DNA of 64,000 bases from Myxococcales bacterium (GTDB taxonomy: Bacteria > Myxococcota_A > Polyangia > Polyangiales > Polyangiaceae). Shown here in pieces: positions 34,974-45,600 of this stretch (the first letter of the stretch is position 1; every line of letters begins with the position of its first letter). The stretch covers positions 682,001 to 746,000 of the forward strand of contig JADJQX010000001.1 of assembly GCA_016712525.1 (NCBI GenBank), in the 5' to 3' direction. A program made the position numbers and the translations under genes. The notes beneath the pieces are model-generated. The model searched no databases and was not told where the DNA came from. It saw only the letters and a program-made list of their open reading frames with translations.

Positions 34974-37900
34974 GGCGACTCCTCCACATCCGTCGCTTCA
35001 TCCACGGGCGTTGGCCGTGGGCGCCAGACCGGATCTTGGTTCGAGCGATCGTCCTCCATCACGAGGTTCACACCAGGCTCGACCTCGCGCATCGACATGG
35101 GCACGGTCCACGTCGACCACGGCTTGATGCCCGGGGCTTCGAGCAGCGCGTACGCGGTCGGGCCCGCGCCGTACTTCTGGTAGACGAGCATGCGGCCTGG
35201 CACAGCCGCCTCCTTCGCCCATTGGTCGGCGCGGCTCTTCAGCTCGGCGGTCGCGAGATTCTTCTTCGCAGAGTCCTCGGTGACCTCCCACGTGCGCTCG
35301 GTGACCGAGTCGACGGTCGAGACCACCTCCGGGCGACTCGGGCTCGTCAGCGCACCGGCACCGGGATTCGGGGCGAACGGCTCGAAGCGGTTCCGCATCA
35401 CGCTGAGCATCGCGCCGGTGAGCCCTCGGTCCATCGCGCGCGGCGAGAACGGCGTGACCGACTGCGCCTCGACGTGTTGGTAGAACGTCGCGTGATAGTG
35501 CTCGAAGGTCTCGTAGTGGGAGAGGTCACGAGGCCGCGCCCACGTGAGCACCGCCACGACGAGACCGGGGAACGTACGGCCCACACGGCTCGTCGCCTGG
35601 ATGTACTCGGCCGTTCCCTTTGGTTGGCCGTTCACCACCATGACGCCGAGGCGGTTCACGTCCACGCCGACGGAGAGCATGTTCGTGGCGAGCACGACGT
35701 CGATGGGTCGAGGTGCTACCGGTCGTTGGCTGCCGGAGACGGAAGGTGGTGCCACCGTCGGCCGCACGAACTTGCCCTTGGTCGCGTCGAAGGCACCGTC
35801 GAACGGGATCTCGAGTTCGTCGAGGTACTTCGGAATGTCGGCGTTACTGACGCGTGACGTGAGCTCACGGATGTTCGCGATGCTCCGTTGCTCGAGCCCG
35901 GGCCGCTGCACGAGGCTCATCTTCACGCGGTACGAACGGGTCTGGACGTCGTCTTCCGCGAGCCGCTTCATCCCGCCGAGCTCGCGCAGCGAGTTGAAGT
36001 AGCCGACCATCGTCATGTACGGGTCGGCGACCCTCCCGAACGCATCGAAGAGCCGCTGCGCCGCAGTGAGGAACGCCGTGTACGTGCGGATGAGGACGGC
36101 GGGGCGTGAGCTGCCCGGCGAGCAGATGCCCATGTACCGTCGCCCGGGCTTGCTCTCGACCGAGCGCTGCACCGAGAAGAAGTCGTCTTCGACGTCGAGA
36201 GCCTTCGGCGGAAAGATGGCGAGGCGCCGCATGAAGACGTTGCGCACCTGGTCCGCCGCACGCCGCACCGTTGCCGTCGACGCGACGACCTTCGGGCGCA
36301 CCTTCGTCTTCCCGATTCGCCAGGAGCACAGGTCGTCGACGGCCGTCTCGTAGAGGCCGACCATCGTGCCGAGCGGCCCGCTGATGAGGTGGAACTCGTC
36401 CTGGATGATGAGGTCCGGCGGGCGCACCCCGCGCACCGCCTTCACCTTCGCGGCGGGGTGAGGCTTCCGCGCCCTGTGGCCGCCACCGCAGTCGTGGCCC
36501 GGCCACAAGAGCCCGTGGCGCTCGCACTCCTCGCGCACGTTGCCGAAGAGCGTCCGCACCTCGGCTCGCCACGCCATCATCGCGAACTTGTCGACGGTGG
36601 CGATCATCATGGTGGGGGGCCGGTGGTAGATCTCCTCGTCGACGAGCTTCACCGGCAGGCCGGGATGGGCGTTGGTGCTCGACTTCGCCTTGCTGAACTC
36701 GCACTGCGAGAGCTTGTCGCCGCAGTAGATCGCGGTCCGCACGGCGGTCTTGTCGACCTCGATGTCGCGCCCCGGTTGAATCTCGGTCCCGCACCAAGGG
36801 CAGCTCGTGAGCTGCGCAGGCGACGCGATGCCGGCGCGGTTGCGGTCCTTGTCGCGGATCGCCTCGATGGCCTGGTGCGAGGCGTCGGTGGTCCCGGGCG
36901 TCACCTTGTTGCCGACCCACAGGCCGAGAGTGAACGGCTCCGCGCCCCACTTGGCGACATCGGCGGTGCGGATGAGCTCCATCGCGCAGAGCAGAGTGGC
37001 GGCGCGCTGGAACTGCTGCAGCGTCAGCAGGCGCAGTGTGTAGCGCATGATGACGGTGAGCCCGCGCCCGCCATCGAGGTTCTCGACGACGCCCTGCAGG
37101 CGCCGGATGCCCATCGCGAAGGCAGCGACGCCCAGGTATGCCTCGGTCTTGCCACCGCCCGTGGGGAACCAGAGCAGGTCAGCGAAGGCCTCGGCGGGGC
37201 TCGTGCGGTCGGAGTGCTTCGGGTCGGCGAGCGACGGGATCGAGAGCAGTAGGAACGCGAGCTGGAACGGGCGCCACGAGCGGTTCTTCCGCACGTCAAC
37301 GGAGTCAAAGGTCAGGTCCTCGCCGCGTCGGCGCTTGAGCGCGTAGATGCCTCGAACGCGCTGGCGGGCCATCGAGCGGTTGGCGAAGCGGAAGGCCTGC
37401 AGCGCCTCCGCATCGGCGAGCAGCACCTTCAGGCCCGCGCGCAGGCGTTCGAGCGTGGTTTTACAGCGGTCGAGCGCGTCGTTGGCCGGGGCGTCGTAGC
37501 CCTTGATCTCTTTGCCGACGCGGGCGCGCTGGTCGCCGATCCACGCGGCGTAGTCGTCGACGAGCGTCTTCAGTGCCTCTTCGAGCTCCTTCTTGTCGAG
37601 GTCGGCAAGCGTGAGCATGTCGAGCCATCCCCGCTCGACCATTCTCTTCATTGCGGGGCGGTCGTTTGGGTCGAGGCCCGGCGTCTCGGTGACGGGCACC
37701 TCGAAGCTCGGGATGACCTCGGTGCGGACCTCGATGGCGCGTGTCGGATCGTCGTCGGGGGTCTCGGCGTGGACGGCCACGCCTTGGCCCACGGCGAACT
37801 CGACCTTGCGGCGGTAGATGAGCCCGAGATGGTCTCGCTCGGCGTCGTCCACGACGACATCGTTGCTTGGGCGACGAAGGAACACGGGCGTCCCGGCCGC

Positions 37901-38995
37901 CTCGCCAGAACCCTGCGCGCTCAGCACTGGCTGAAAGAGCCACGCGCTGTCGCGGTTCGTCTCGGGCTCGCGTTGGTCGTTGACCAAAAACAGCGTGACG
38001 AGGCGCTCGCCCTTGGCGTTGGTGCGCACGGCACCCTGGATTCGAACCTCGTCCTGCTCGCTGTCGGGCGCGAGCGGCTTGATGGGGCCGTCCTCGAGCG
38101 TGAGCGTCACGCGCCCGCCGCGCGGCGTGCGGCGCCAGACCTTCACCTTCGTCTCTTGGACCTCGCCGGTCTCGCGGTTCTTCCGCGGCCGCGTGTACTC
38201 GTGCTCCTCCTTCGGAACACGCGAGTAACTGCCCCAGCGCGCGGTGACATCGAGGGTCTTCACGTCGGACCCGACGCAGAACGTGAGGCCCACGCTAGAC
38301 GGCACGAGCGACTGGTTGTTGGTCGTGTCGATCTCGTCGAGCGCGTCGTCTTCTGGCTCGACGCGCCCGCTCGCGCGGTTGAACTCGGCGCCCGGCTCGT
38401 GGGTCGGCGCTTCGTTTTCCTCGACCGAGTCGTCCTCTTCGTCGGCCGCTGCCGAGGGCTCGACCTCGCTCGCCATCGCCACGTCGCCCGGCGTGCGCGG
38501 AGCAAGCTTGCCGACGAGGTATCGGTCGCGGACGCTCATGTCGATGACCAGTTCCTCGGGGCCGTTGGCAGGGCCGAGGAGGTCATCGCGCGTCGCCAGC
38601 TCGAGCAGTTCGCGCACGTAGGCGGCGTCCTGGACGAGCGGAACGTCGTCCGCCGACGAGACAGCGTCGCGCGCGAGCACGGCGGCGAGGTCTTCGGGGC
38701 GCAGGCGGGTGACGAGCCCTTGGGGAAGCGTCAGCCCGAGGTCGGAGAGCAAGCCCGCCTTCCTCACCATGTGGAACTTGTCGAAGTAGAGCGTCGTCGC
38801 TTCGAGGTCGGCGCGGATGCGGAGGATGCGCCCCACGCGCTGCAGCGCTCCGTTCGCGTTCACGACGACCACCCAATGGCCAGGAGCGAAGGCGCTGCCG
38901 ACGCGATCACCGTTGAGCCGAACGACGAACGGGCCGAGCGACGTCGCATCCTTGGCGAGCCATGCCTGTGCGTTCGGTGCGGTGGTCGTCGTCAT
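34970..38995 (-). CDS. drmA: DISARM helicase DrmA
   Basis: A 1341-residue helicase. Walker A is WFPTGGGKTEAYLGV near residue 610, the DEAH-box equivalent is IIQDEFHLISGPLGTMVGLY near 865, and the C-terminal RecA-like lobe has VVLATNMLSVGVDVNRLGVM and QATSRVGRTFPG near 1137. Four cysteines (SCPWCGTE and nearby) suggest a zinc site. DrmA with DrmB forms the DISARM core that blocks unmodified DNA. GAGGAGC lies before ATG 38995. There is a 16-bp gap from the preceding gene and a four-base overlap with drmB. Confidence 0.96.
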   Translation of the reverse strand: MTTTTAPNAQAWLAKDATSLGPFVVRLNGDRVGSAFAPGHWVVVVNANGALQRVGRILRIRADLEATTLYFDKFHMVRKAGLLSDLGLTLPQGLVTRLRPEDLAAVLARDAVSSADDVPLVQDAAYVRELLELATRDDLLGPANGPEELVIDMSVRDRYLVGKLAPRTPGDVAMASEVEPSAAADEEDDSVEENEAPTHEPGAEFNRASGRVEPEDDALDEIDTTNNQSLVPSSVGLTFCVGSDVKTLDVTARWGSYSRVPKEEHEYTRPRKNRETGEVQETKVKVWRRTPRGGRVTLTLEDGPIKPLAPDSEQDEVRIQGAVRTNAKGERLVTLFLVNDQREPETNRDSAWLFQPVLSAQGSGEAAGTPVFLRRPSNDVVVDDAERDHLGLIYRRKVEFAVGQGVAVHAETPDDDPTRAIEVRTEVIPSFEVPVTETPGLDPNDRPAMKRMVERGWLDMLTLADLDKKELEEALKTLVDDYAAWIGDQRARVGKEIKGYDAPANDALDRCKTTLERLRAGLKVLLADAEALQAFRFANRSMARQRVRGIYALKRRRGEDLTFDSVDVRKNRSWRPFQLAFLLLSIPSLADPKHSDRTSPAEAFADLLWFPTGGGKTEAYLGVAAFAMGIRRLQGVVENLDGGRGLTVIMRYTLRLLTLQQFQRAATLLCAMELIRTADVAKWGAEPFTLGLWVGNKVTPGTTDASHQAIEAIRDKDRNRAGIASPAQLTSCPWCGTEIQPGRDIEVDKTAVRTAIYCGDKLSQCEFSKAKSSTNAHPGLPVKLVDEEIYHRPPTMMIATVDKFAMMAWRAEVRTLFGNVREECERHGLLWPGHDCGGGHRARKPHPAAKVKAVRGVRPPDLIIQDEFHLISGPLGTMVGLYETAVDDLCSWRIGKTKVRPKVVASTATVRRAADQVRNVFMRRLAIFPPKALDVEDDFFSVQRSVESKPGRRYMGICSPGSSRPAVLIRTYTAFLTAAQRLFDAFGRVADPYMTMVGYFNSLRELGGMKRLAEDDVQTRSYRVKMSLVQRPGLEQRSIANIRELTSRVSNADIPKYLDELEIPFDGAFDATKGKFVRPTVAPPSVSGSQRPVAPRPIDVVLATNMLSVGVDVNRLGVMVVNGQPKGTAEYIQATSRVGRTFPGLVVAVLTWARPRDLSHYETFEHYHATFYQHVEAQSVTPFSPRAMDRGLTGAMLSVMRNRFEPFAPNPGAGALTSPSRPEVVSTVDSVTERTWEVTEDSAKKNLATAELKSRADQWAKEAAVPGRMLVYQKYGAGPTAYALLEAPGIKPWSTWTVPMSMREVEPGVNLVMEDDRSNQDPVWRPRPTPVDEATDVEESP

Positions 38996-39011
38996 GCGGT
39001 TGCTCCTCTCG

Positions 39012-39962
39012 CTACAGCTCGACCCGCGAGAAGTGCGGGTAGATTCGGTAGAACTTCTTGAACACTTCGAAGGGGTCTTCTCCGAGCCCCGACTCGGGAA
39101 GGTCGAAGCCGAGCCTCGTCTTGGCGTCGTCGTTGGACTCCATCGTCAACCGCTCCAGCGTCGAAAGTGCCGGGAGGTCGATGCGAAGTGGATCGTTGGG
39201 AGGCGAGTAGAACGTCCAGCCCTTCACCAGCGGCTCGACGACCGTGTCGTTGGCGGCGCACACGACGAGCGTCGCCGTGGCCATCGGCTGACCGTCCGCG
39301 TAGTGCGTACTCAGCGCCCACACGACCTTGCGGTCCGCGTGGCTGAGCACTTCCTTCTCAACGGCGAGGAAGAGCGCGCGCAGGATGCTCGGGCCATAGG
39401 TCCTTCGCTCCATGCCCTCGGCGGTGATGTCCGTCGGGCACAGCGAACCGAGGCGGTCCTTGAACTGCACGAGCCTCCAACCCAACAGAGCGGGGCCAGA
39501 GAGAGGCGGCTTGGGCACTCCCAACGAGCTGGGCTGAGCGTTGAGGGTAAGGCGCAGGATGCTGTTGAGCTTCACCTCGCCCACGGTGCTTGCGAAGCGC
39601 CTGATCTGCTCGACTGGCTTGGGCTCCGTGTAGTCGAACCAAACGATTGCTGGACGGTCGAAATCATGCGCGTCGAGGTAGTCCTCGAGTCTCGAGTGCA
39701 CGCACTCGACGGACGCCGTGGGACGGTTGAAGAGCTGTCGCTTGTGGACCTCCTCGTCCGCTTCGACGCTCGTCATGCGGTCGATACCAAGTCGCGCGTG
39801 CAAGAGCCGGAAGTCCTCGAGGAACGAACCGCCGAGCCCGATGTAGTGGTGCCTTTCCAAATCCAAGGCAGGGGCGAGACGCATCAACAGCGAGAGGAAC
39901 AGCTCGCGGTCCACGGCCTTGTTCGGCCGCAGCTTGTACGGCACTGAAGAACCGGTGCTCAC
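39012..39962 (-). CDS. SAM-methyltransferase-fold protein in DISARM operon
   Basis: A 316-residue cytoplasmic protein from GTG 39962, which has AGGAAGGG upstream and starts three bases after the GHKL gene stop. A Rossmann-like SAM-binding pattern is visible: YIGLGGSFLEDFRLL (motif I), MTSVEAD (motif II acidic), VECVHSRLEDYL and AIVWFDYTEP (motif IV region). There is no N-P-P-Y or P-C-Q motif, so it is probably not a classical DNA methyltransferase. It may modify protein or RNA, or bind SAM only. The family is not recognised. It is not a DISARM core component known to me. Confidence 0.7.
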   Translation of the reverse strand: MSTGSSVPYKLRPNKAVDRELFLSLLMRLAPALDLERHHYIGLGGSFLEDFRLLHARLGIDRMTSVEADEEVHKRQLFNRPTASVECVHSRLEDYLDAHDFDRPAIVWFDYTEPKPVEQIRRFASTVGEVKLNSILRLTLNAQPSSLGVPKPPLSGPALLGWRLVQFKDRLGSLCPTDITAEGMERRTYGPSILRALFLAVEKEVLSHADRKVVWALSTHYADGQPMATATLVVCAANDTVVEPLVKGWTFYSPPNDPLRIDLPALSTLERLTMESNDDAKTRLGFDLPESGLGEDPFEVFKKFYRIYPHFSRVEL

Positions 39963-39964
39963 GA

Positions 39965-41422
39965 TCAGCCCTTCCTCTTCTTGGAGGGCGTGGCCAGCTC
40001 GAGCTGGATCTTGAAGCACTCGTCACCGACGGTGCCCGCGTTCAGGTCGGGATCGTCGAACAGCATCTTCGAGACGGCCCGCACCTCTTCAACGGGGCGA
40101 GAGAAGACGATCCGCTTCGACGAGGGCTTCTTCTCCTCGGGTTTCGGCAAGACATTGTTCTTCTTCGGGTTGAACTCGACAACCTCGCTCACCTCACCGG
40201 CCTGGTCGCTGGCGCTCGTCTTCTTGGCCGTCGTTCGCGACGCGACCTTCTCGATCGCCTTGCTCAGTGGCAGCGGCTGCGCGTCATTCCAGTAGCTCTG
40301 CTGGTCGGCGCGCGGGTGGTTCTTCCAGTCGTTCGTGTACGAAATCCAGACCCGCATGCCCTCCTTCATCTTCACGAGCGACTCGAGCCAGAGCTCGGAC
40401 GAGGCATCGAGCGCGCGCTTCGTGGTCGTAACCGGGAGCTTCTTCGCATCCTTCGCGCGGAACTCGATGATACCGGTGATGACCGCGAACTGTGGGTGGT
40501 AGAGCGGCACGAGCGGGAGGTCGCCCCAGCCGGTCAGGCGGCTCTTGTCGCCGACGATGACCGCGCGGTCGTTGCAGAGGACCGTCCAGCCCGCCGTGGC
40601 CGATGCGCGCTGACCGGCGAAGTCCGCGTCGTCGTCACTGTCGTCCCCCTCGGAGCGACGGCTCGTGTTGAGGCCGACCGTGATCGACACCGTCACGTCT
40701 CGGGTCGTCTTGCGGAAGACGTATGGCGCCGGACCATTTTCGCGAGGGGAGACGAGCACCTCGACGTGGACTGGCTTCACGGACTCCCCGTTGATCTCGA
40801 TGTTGAACCCCCACTGAAGAAACATCGTGAAGTGCTGCGAGATGGCGGTGGTCACCTCGTTCACGAAGGAGGGGTTGGCGAAGTGCCGGGCGACGCCCTC
40901 GTTTAGGTCGCTCACCTGGATCGTCGTGCCGGGCTCCTTGAGCTTCTCCTTGGCCTCCGTCGGCTCATTGATCGGCAGCGGATCCCAGTTGGTGGCGTCT
41001 AGCCACGCGGCCGTGATCGGCACCTCGTAGGTGTCGCTGCCGTGGCGGGTCTTCACGATGGCGTTGCGACCCATCTTGAAGATCGCGCGCTTCATGCCGA
41101 CACCGTACATGCCAATGGTCTCGGCGTCGGAGTCGCGGTCGTCGTTGGGCTCGCGGCCCATCTTAAACGCGTAATTCTTCGCGACCTCGCGAGGGATGCC
41201 GCCGCAGTTGTCCTCGATGGAGAAGTGGTCCTTCGCCAGCGTGATCTTGACGAGGTGCTTCGAGTAGTCGGGCTGGCGGCCGTTGCCGAGGCGCAGAGCG
41301 CCGTCGAGGCAGTTGTCGATCAGGTCGAGGATGGCGTCCTCAAGCCTGATGTCGCGCGTGAGCATCGACACAAAAAACTGCTTGGTCGGGACCGCTGTAG
41401 CGGTGTCCACACTCGGCTTCAT
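39965..41422 (-). CDS. GHKL (Hsp90/MutL/MORC-like) ATPase in DISARM operon
   Basis: A 485-residue protein with a Bergerat ATP-binding fold. The N-box is RLEDAILDLIDNCLDGAL, G1 is SIEDNCGGIPREVA, and G2 is GMYGVGMKRAIFKMG. Residues 200-370 follow with an S5-like second domain, and the tail is Lys/Ser-rich. GHKL ATPases clamp around nucleic acid or partner proteins in MutL and MORC families, and similar ones occur in some restriction-modification clusters. ATG 41422 overlaps the PIN gene stop (ATGA). It is co-transcribed with drmMI and drmA genes. Confidence 0.88.
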   Translation of the reverse strand: MKPSVDTATAVPTKQFFVSMLTRDIRLEDAILDLIDNCLDGALRLGNGRQPDYSKHLVKITLAKDHFSIEDNCGGIPREVAKNYAFKMGREPNDDRDSDAETIGMYGVGMKRAIFKMGRNAIVKTRHGSDTYEVPITAAWLDATNWDPLPINEPTEAKEKLKEPGTTIQVSDLNEGVARHFANPSFVNEVTTAISQHFTMFLQWGFNIEINGESVKPVHVEVLVSPRENGPAPYVFRKTTRDVTVSITVGLNTSRRSEGDDSDDDADFAGQRASATAGWTVLCNDRAVIVGDKSRLTGWGDLPLVPLYHPQFAVITGIIEFRAKDAKKLPVTTTKRALDASSELWLESLVKMKEGMRVWISYTNDWKNHPRADQQSYWNDAQPLPLSKAIEKVASRTTAKKTSASDQAGEVSEVVEFNPKKNNVLPKPEEKKPSSKRIVFSRPVEEVRAVSKMLFDDPDLNAGTVGDECFKIQLELATPSKKRKG

Positions 41423-42696
41423 GTGCTCGTCCTCCGTGTTGGCCCCAAGGGACCAGCCGACGTCCGCTCGTGGTCGTCCACGTCCGGCTCGCCGTAGTCG
41501 ATCGCCGCGTTCTCGAGTTCGTAGTCGTCGTTGATGACCCATGAGCCATTTTCGAACGTGATCGTTCCGCGCAGTTCCGCTCGAATCTCGGTACCGAACC
41601 ACATGTGGTCTTCACGCTGGTCGCCGGTGTAATGCAGCGACGCCGTGAAGGGCGCAGAACACCTGGCGTAGTCGATCGGGCCAAAATTGGTTACTTCAAC
41701 TGAGTTGACACTCCAGCTGTCCGCGTTGGTTTCCGCCGTCAGATCATTTATGCGCGAGTCATTGTCGAGGAACTCGTCGGCCAGCTCTTCGACTGCCGTG
41801 GTGATGATGTCTTCGAGTTCCTGATCGTCTCGGGGCGCGAGCATATCGCTGCGCACGAATGCGGAGACACTGGCTCCTGTACGTTTAGCGGCCCGCTCTA
41901 CGAACGAGTCCGTCTGGTAGATGAGCACCGTCTGCCCCGCCACTCGGTGGGCTTCGTCAAGCAGTTCATGGCGAGGTCCCACCGTCTTGCCGTGGGCACG
42001 CTCCCACCAGTCCTCCTTCCGCTCGGAGGTCACAAGGATCACGGGCTTTGCGCTGCTCTTGGCCTGTTGAAGTACCTGGTGCCACACGAGGTAGTCACCG
42101 TGTGCGTTCCCCCCGTCCTTCCTCGCGTCCTCGTAGCCCGGCGGCACCTTCTCCTTGATCCGACGCTCGGCCTCCTTGTGAAGGTCGGCGAGCTCGACAT
42201 CGTCAGGTGCTGCGCCCACGGAGCCGTCGAAGAGCGACATCACGTCGTCGAGAACAGCATCCGTAGATCCGCCGTCCGCGTTGCGCGTCCGAGCCTCCTC
42301 TATCGATACCTTCGCCGTGCGGATGGCCGCTTCGACCTCCGCTTTCAGCTTCAGTCCGACCTCGCGAGGCAGCGGGCGCCGCCCGCGCAGGTCGTCGGTC
42401 GCCTTCCTTGTCGCCACCTCCAGCGTGCCCAGGTCAGAATCCGCATCGCCAAGTTCCTTCGCAACAGCGGCGGCGGCGCGGGCACGGTTCCGAACGAACT
42501 CCGACGCCGCTTGGTGCGAGAGCCAGAGGCGGCCATTGAAGGCGCGCAACGCCTGGATGAGAGCGTCCCGCGTCGCCGGGTGGAACCGATACAGGTCGAG
42601 GAGAACGTTCGCGTCGACGGTGAGCGTGCCCGCCGTCCAGATGGCATCGATCTCGACGTCGGAGAGCGGCAGGAGGTGCCCGAACAGCTTCTTCAT
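41419..42696 (-). CDS. PIN-like domain nuclease in DISARM operon
   Basis: A 425-residue protein. The N-terminal domain (about 25-290) matches the PIN_8/PIN-like family: TLTVDANVLLDLYRFHPATR with its acidic Asp, an SEFVRNRA helix, GDYLVWHQVL with a second Asp, and PVILVTSERKEDWW with the third acidic position. PIN folds usually cleave RNA in a metal-dependent way. The C-terminal 120 residues contain a separate beta-rich domain (SWSVNSVEVTNFGPIDYARC) of unknown type. ATG 42696 overlaps the drmMI stop as ATGA. Confidence 0.85.
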   Translation of the reverse strand: MKKLFGHLLPLSDVEIDAIWTAGTLTVDANVLLDLYRFHPATRDALIQALRAFNGRLWLSHQAASEFVRNRARAAAAVAKELGDADSDLGTLEVATRKATDDLRGRRPLPREVGLKLKAEVEAAIRTAKVSIEEARTRNADGGSTDAVLDDVMSLFDGSVGAAPDDVELADLHKEAERRIKEKVPPGYEDARKDGGNAHGDYLVWHQVLQQAKSSAKPVILVTSERKEDWWERAHGKTVGPRHELLDEAHRVAGQTVLIYQTDSFVERAAKRTGASVSAFVRSDMLAPRDDQELEDIITTAVEELADEFLDNDSRINDLTAETNADSWSVNSVEVTNFGPIDYARCSAPFTASLHYTGDQREDHMWFGTEIRAELRGTITFENGSWVINDDYELENAAIDYGEPDVDDHERTSAGPLGPTRRTST

Positions 42697-45600
42697 GGGC
42701 CGCTCCTCTTGGCGGCCTTCTTCGCAGGAGCTGCGGGGTTGGTCTTCGAAGTGTTCGCGGCGGGCTCGGGCGCATCGACGAGGCCGAGCGCACCCTGGCT
42801 CGCGGGCGTCGGTTTCGCGCGGCCCTTGTACGCTCGCGGCTTCGCGGCAGGTGCGGCGGCTTGCTCCTCCTCGTAGCGTTCGCGGTTCAACTCGCCGAGT
42901 CGACGGAGCACTTCTAGACGCGCGCTCTCGCTGATGGTGAAGCGCACGCGGTCGTTCTCAGGAAGGAACGACAAACTTTGGAAGTCGTGGCCGAGGTCGA
43001 GATCCGTCCAGCCATAGGCGCGCGCCACTGCGAGATCGACCTCGCGGTGGAGTTCGCGTAGCGCCACGAGTTCGGGGGCTTGGTCCGTGGCGGTGTGGAA
43101 CCGGTTGTAGAGATCGGTCAGGCCGAGTCCAAGGGATCCGCAGAGCTTCCGGCGTTGGAGCTCATAGCTGGCACCAACGGGCTCAAGGTGCGAGTTGAAG
43201 AGATCGCAGAGAGGGAGCGTCTCGAAGGCGTCGCTTGGCGCGTAGTTCAGGCGCGTCTCCAGGGACGACGAATTCTTACGCGCCCAGACGTCGTTGATTG
43301 ACGACGTGAGCAGCCCGAACATCGCCATCGAGTCCGTCGCGAACACCGCGAGACGATGCGCGTAGATCCAGTCTGCGGGAAGTGCCGCGACGCCGAGGTA
43401 CTTGGACACGAGCGAGCACGCCAGTATGCGTTTGAGGCGGCGGCCTTTCGGGTCCCATCCTTCGGGGTGCTGCTCGAAGTGAATCCCGCGACCGATCGCG
43501 TGGTACAGGCCGGGGCGCTTGTCTCCGTACTGCCACCAGCGGTCGGGGAGAGGCTTCCTGAGCACGTACTTGCCCTTGTCGTCGCGACGCTGTCGCTCGG
43601 GACGAACCCGTTCTTCGATCCACGCCCAAGGCTTCTTGTACCTGCTGGCGCGTTCCTCCGGCCAATCCCAGAAGCTGATCACCCACCGGCTCGGGCGCTG
43701 CCCAGGATCCGAATTGAGATCCTCACCGTTCAGGTACGGGAAGATTACGTCGGAGTTCCTCGCGTCGGCATCGAGCATGCGCTTCGCCTCATCAGGCTCG
43801 AGAACGAAGCCCATGCCGACGACGACGGATCCTTGAAACGCCGTTCGCTCATTGACCTTCAACCGCTTGGGGCTCCACTCGTCTTGATCGGAGAGATACG
43901 CGGAGATGAACGAAACCGCTCGACCAAGCAGGGAGCGCTCGCCGTTCCATCCTCCTTTTCGGACATGGACGCGACTTGTGACGACTGCCGCGCTCCCCGG
44001 CCACGGCTCGTTCGGGTACGCGGCGTGGATTGTCGCTCCGGCGCTGACCATCGCTTCGAGTCCGACTTGGCGCGTGTCGCCCTCAGCGATTGTGTTGACG
44101 GCCAAGAGGCCAAACCCCCCGCTCTCACTCAGCAGGCTCCACGCTCGCAGGAAGAAGTAAGCGACAAGATCCGCCGAACCACGCCGACCGTTTGCGACGC
44201 GGGCCACGAGCCAGTTGCGGTATGCGTCGCCCGTCACGCCGGTGATGCGCTTGCCGCCGAGGAACGGCGGGTTGCCGACGATCGCGTCGAAGCCCGACGT
44301 TGCGCTCCGGAAGACGTCGGGAAACTCCAGCGGCCAGTGGAACGGGTTTCGAGGCCTCCCGTCGACTGCGTCCCTCGCCAAGTCCTTCAGCGCCCGCGCG
44401 TGGAGCGTCTCCGATGCGCGCGGCTCGCCCTTCACGACGCGATCGAAGTCGGCCGCGAGCGCGGCGATGCGCGTCGCTACGTCCCCACCGTCAGCGGCGA
44501 AAACGACGCCGATGAGGGCATCGGCAAGTAGCTCGGCGGCTTCGAGCTTCTTGCGCGCGTCGGCGTCGAGCGTGGCCATAGCCTCGACGTCGCGAATGTC
44601 ACGGATCGGGATCTCATACAGCTTTCGGCGCAGCTCGACAGCCTCGGCCACCGCGCGCTCGATGGCCTTGCCGAACAAGCGGCCTTGCTTCGTGGCCGCC
44701 GGGTCGAGCGAGAGCTCCGTGAGCTGCTTGAGGCGGCTGATGCCGAGGAGGCTGTCGCCGCGACGGAGGTTGTGATCGAGGAAGCCAAAGGGGCGGCCCT
44801 TCGAGAGCGTGACCAGCCACAGCGAGAGCTTCGCCAGCTCAACGGCCAGCGGGTTCTGGTCGACGCCGTAGAGGCAGCGCTCGGCCACGATGCGCCGCGC
44901 GTTCTCGGCTCGCGTCTCCACCCCCGGCGGCATGGTCTCGACGCTGGTGCGCGGCTCGTGGACCTGGCCGGTAAGATCGACGACGCGGCCTGCTTGCTCT
45001 TCGACGGCCCACGCCTCGACGAGGCGCGCGCTCAGGAAGCGGCAGGCCTGAACGAGGAACGCGCCAGAGCCCATTGCGGGGTCGCAGACCTTCAGGTCGA
45101 GGAGCTGTTCGGGCGTCTTGAGCTTCCACTCGGCGCGCGGCGCGCCCTTCGCAGGGCCGTCGTAGACGAGCGGAGTCAACGTCTCCTCAACGATGCGCTC
45201 GGTGAGGCTCTTGGGCGTGTAGTGCGTGCCGGTCTCGCGCCGATCGGCGCCGAGCACCACGACGAACGCGCTCTTCGGATGGACCAGCGGGTAGCCCCAC
45301 GGGTCGGTGCGCATCAGCCGAACGTAAGGCACGAGGCGATCGCGGAGCTTCGAATCGCCGCGACACGCGGACAGTAGGCGCGCGTCCTGCTGGGGCTCGA
45401 CCTCGGCGGCCAGGGCGTTCCTGATGGCCGACTCCGAGCGTTTCGAGCGATCGACGAGGAGGCTCGTGACGGCCGCCTGGCCGTCGAGGCGCGCCGACTC
45501 CAGCTCGCCGAGCGCGACACGCGCGTCCTTGGCTTGCGCGCCGGCTTCGAGCTCCAGCGTCACGTCCTCGACGCGCGAGACGGTGCGTTCGAGCAGACCC

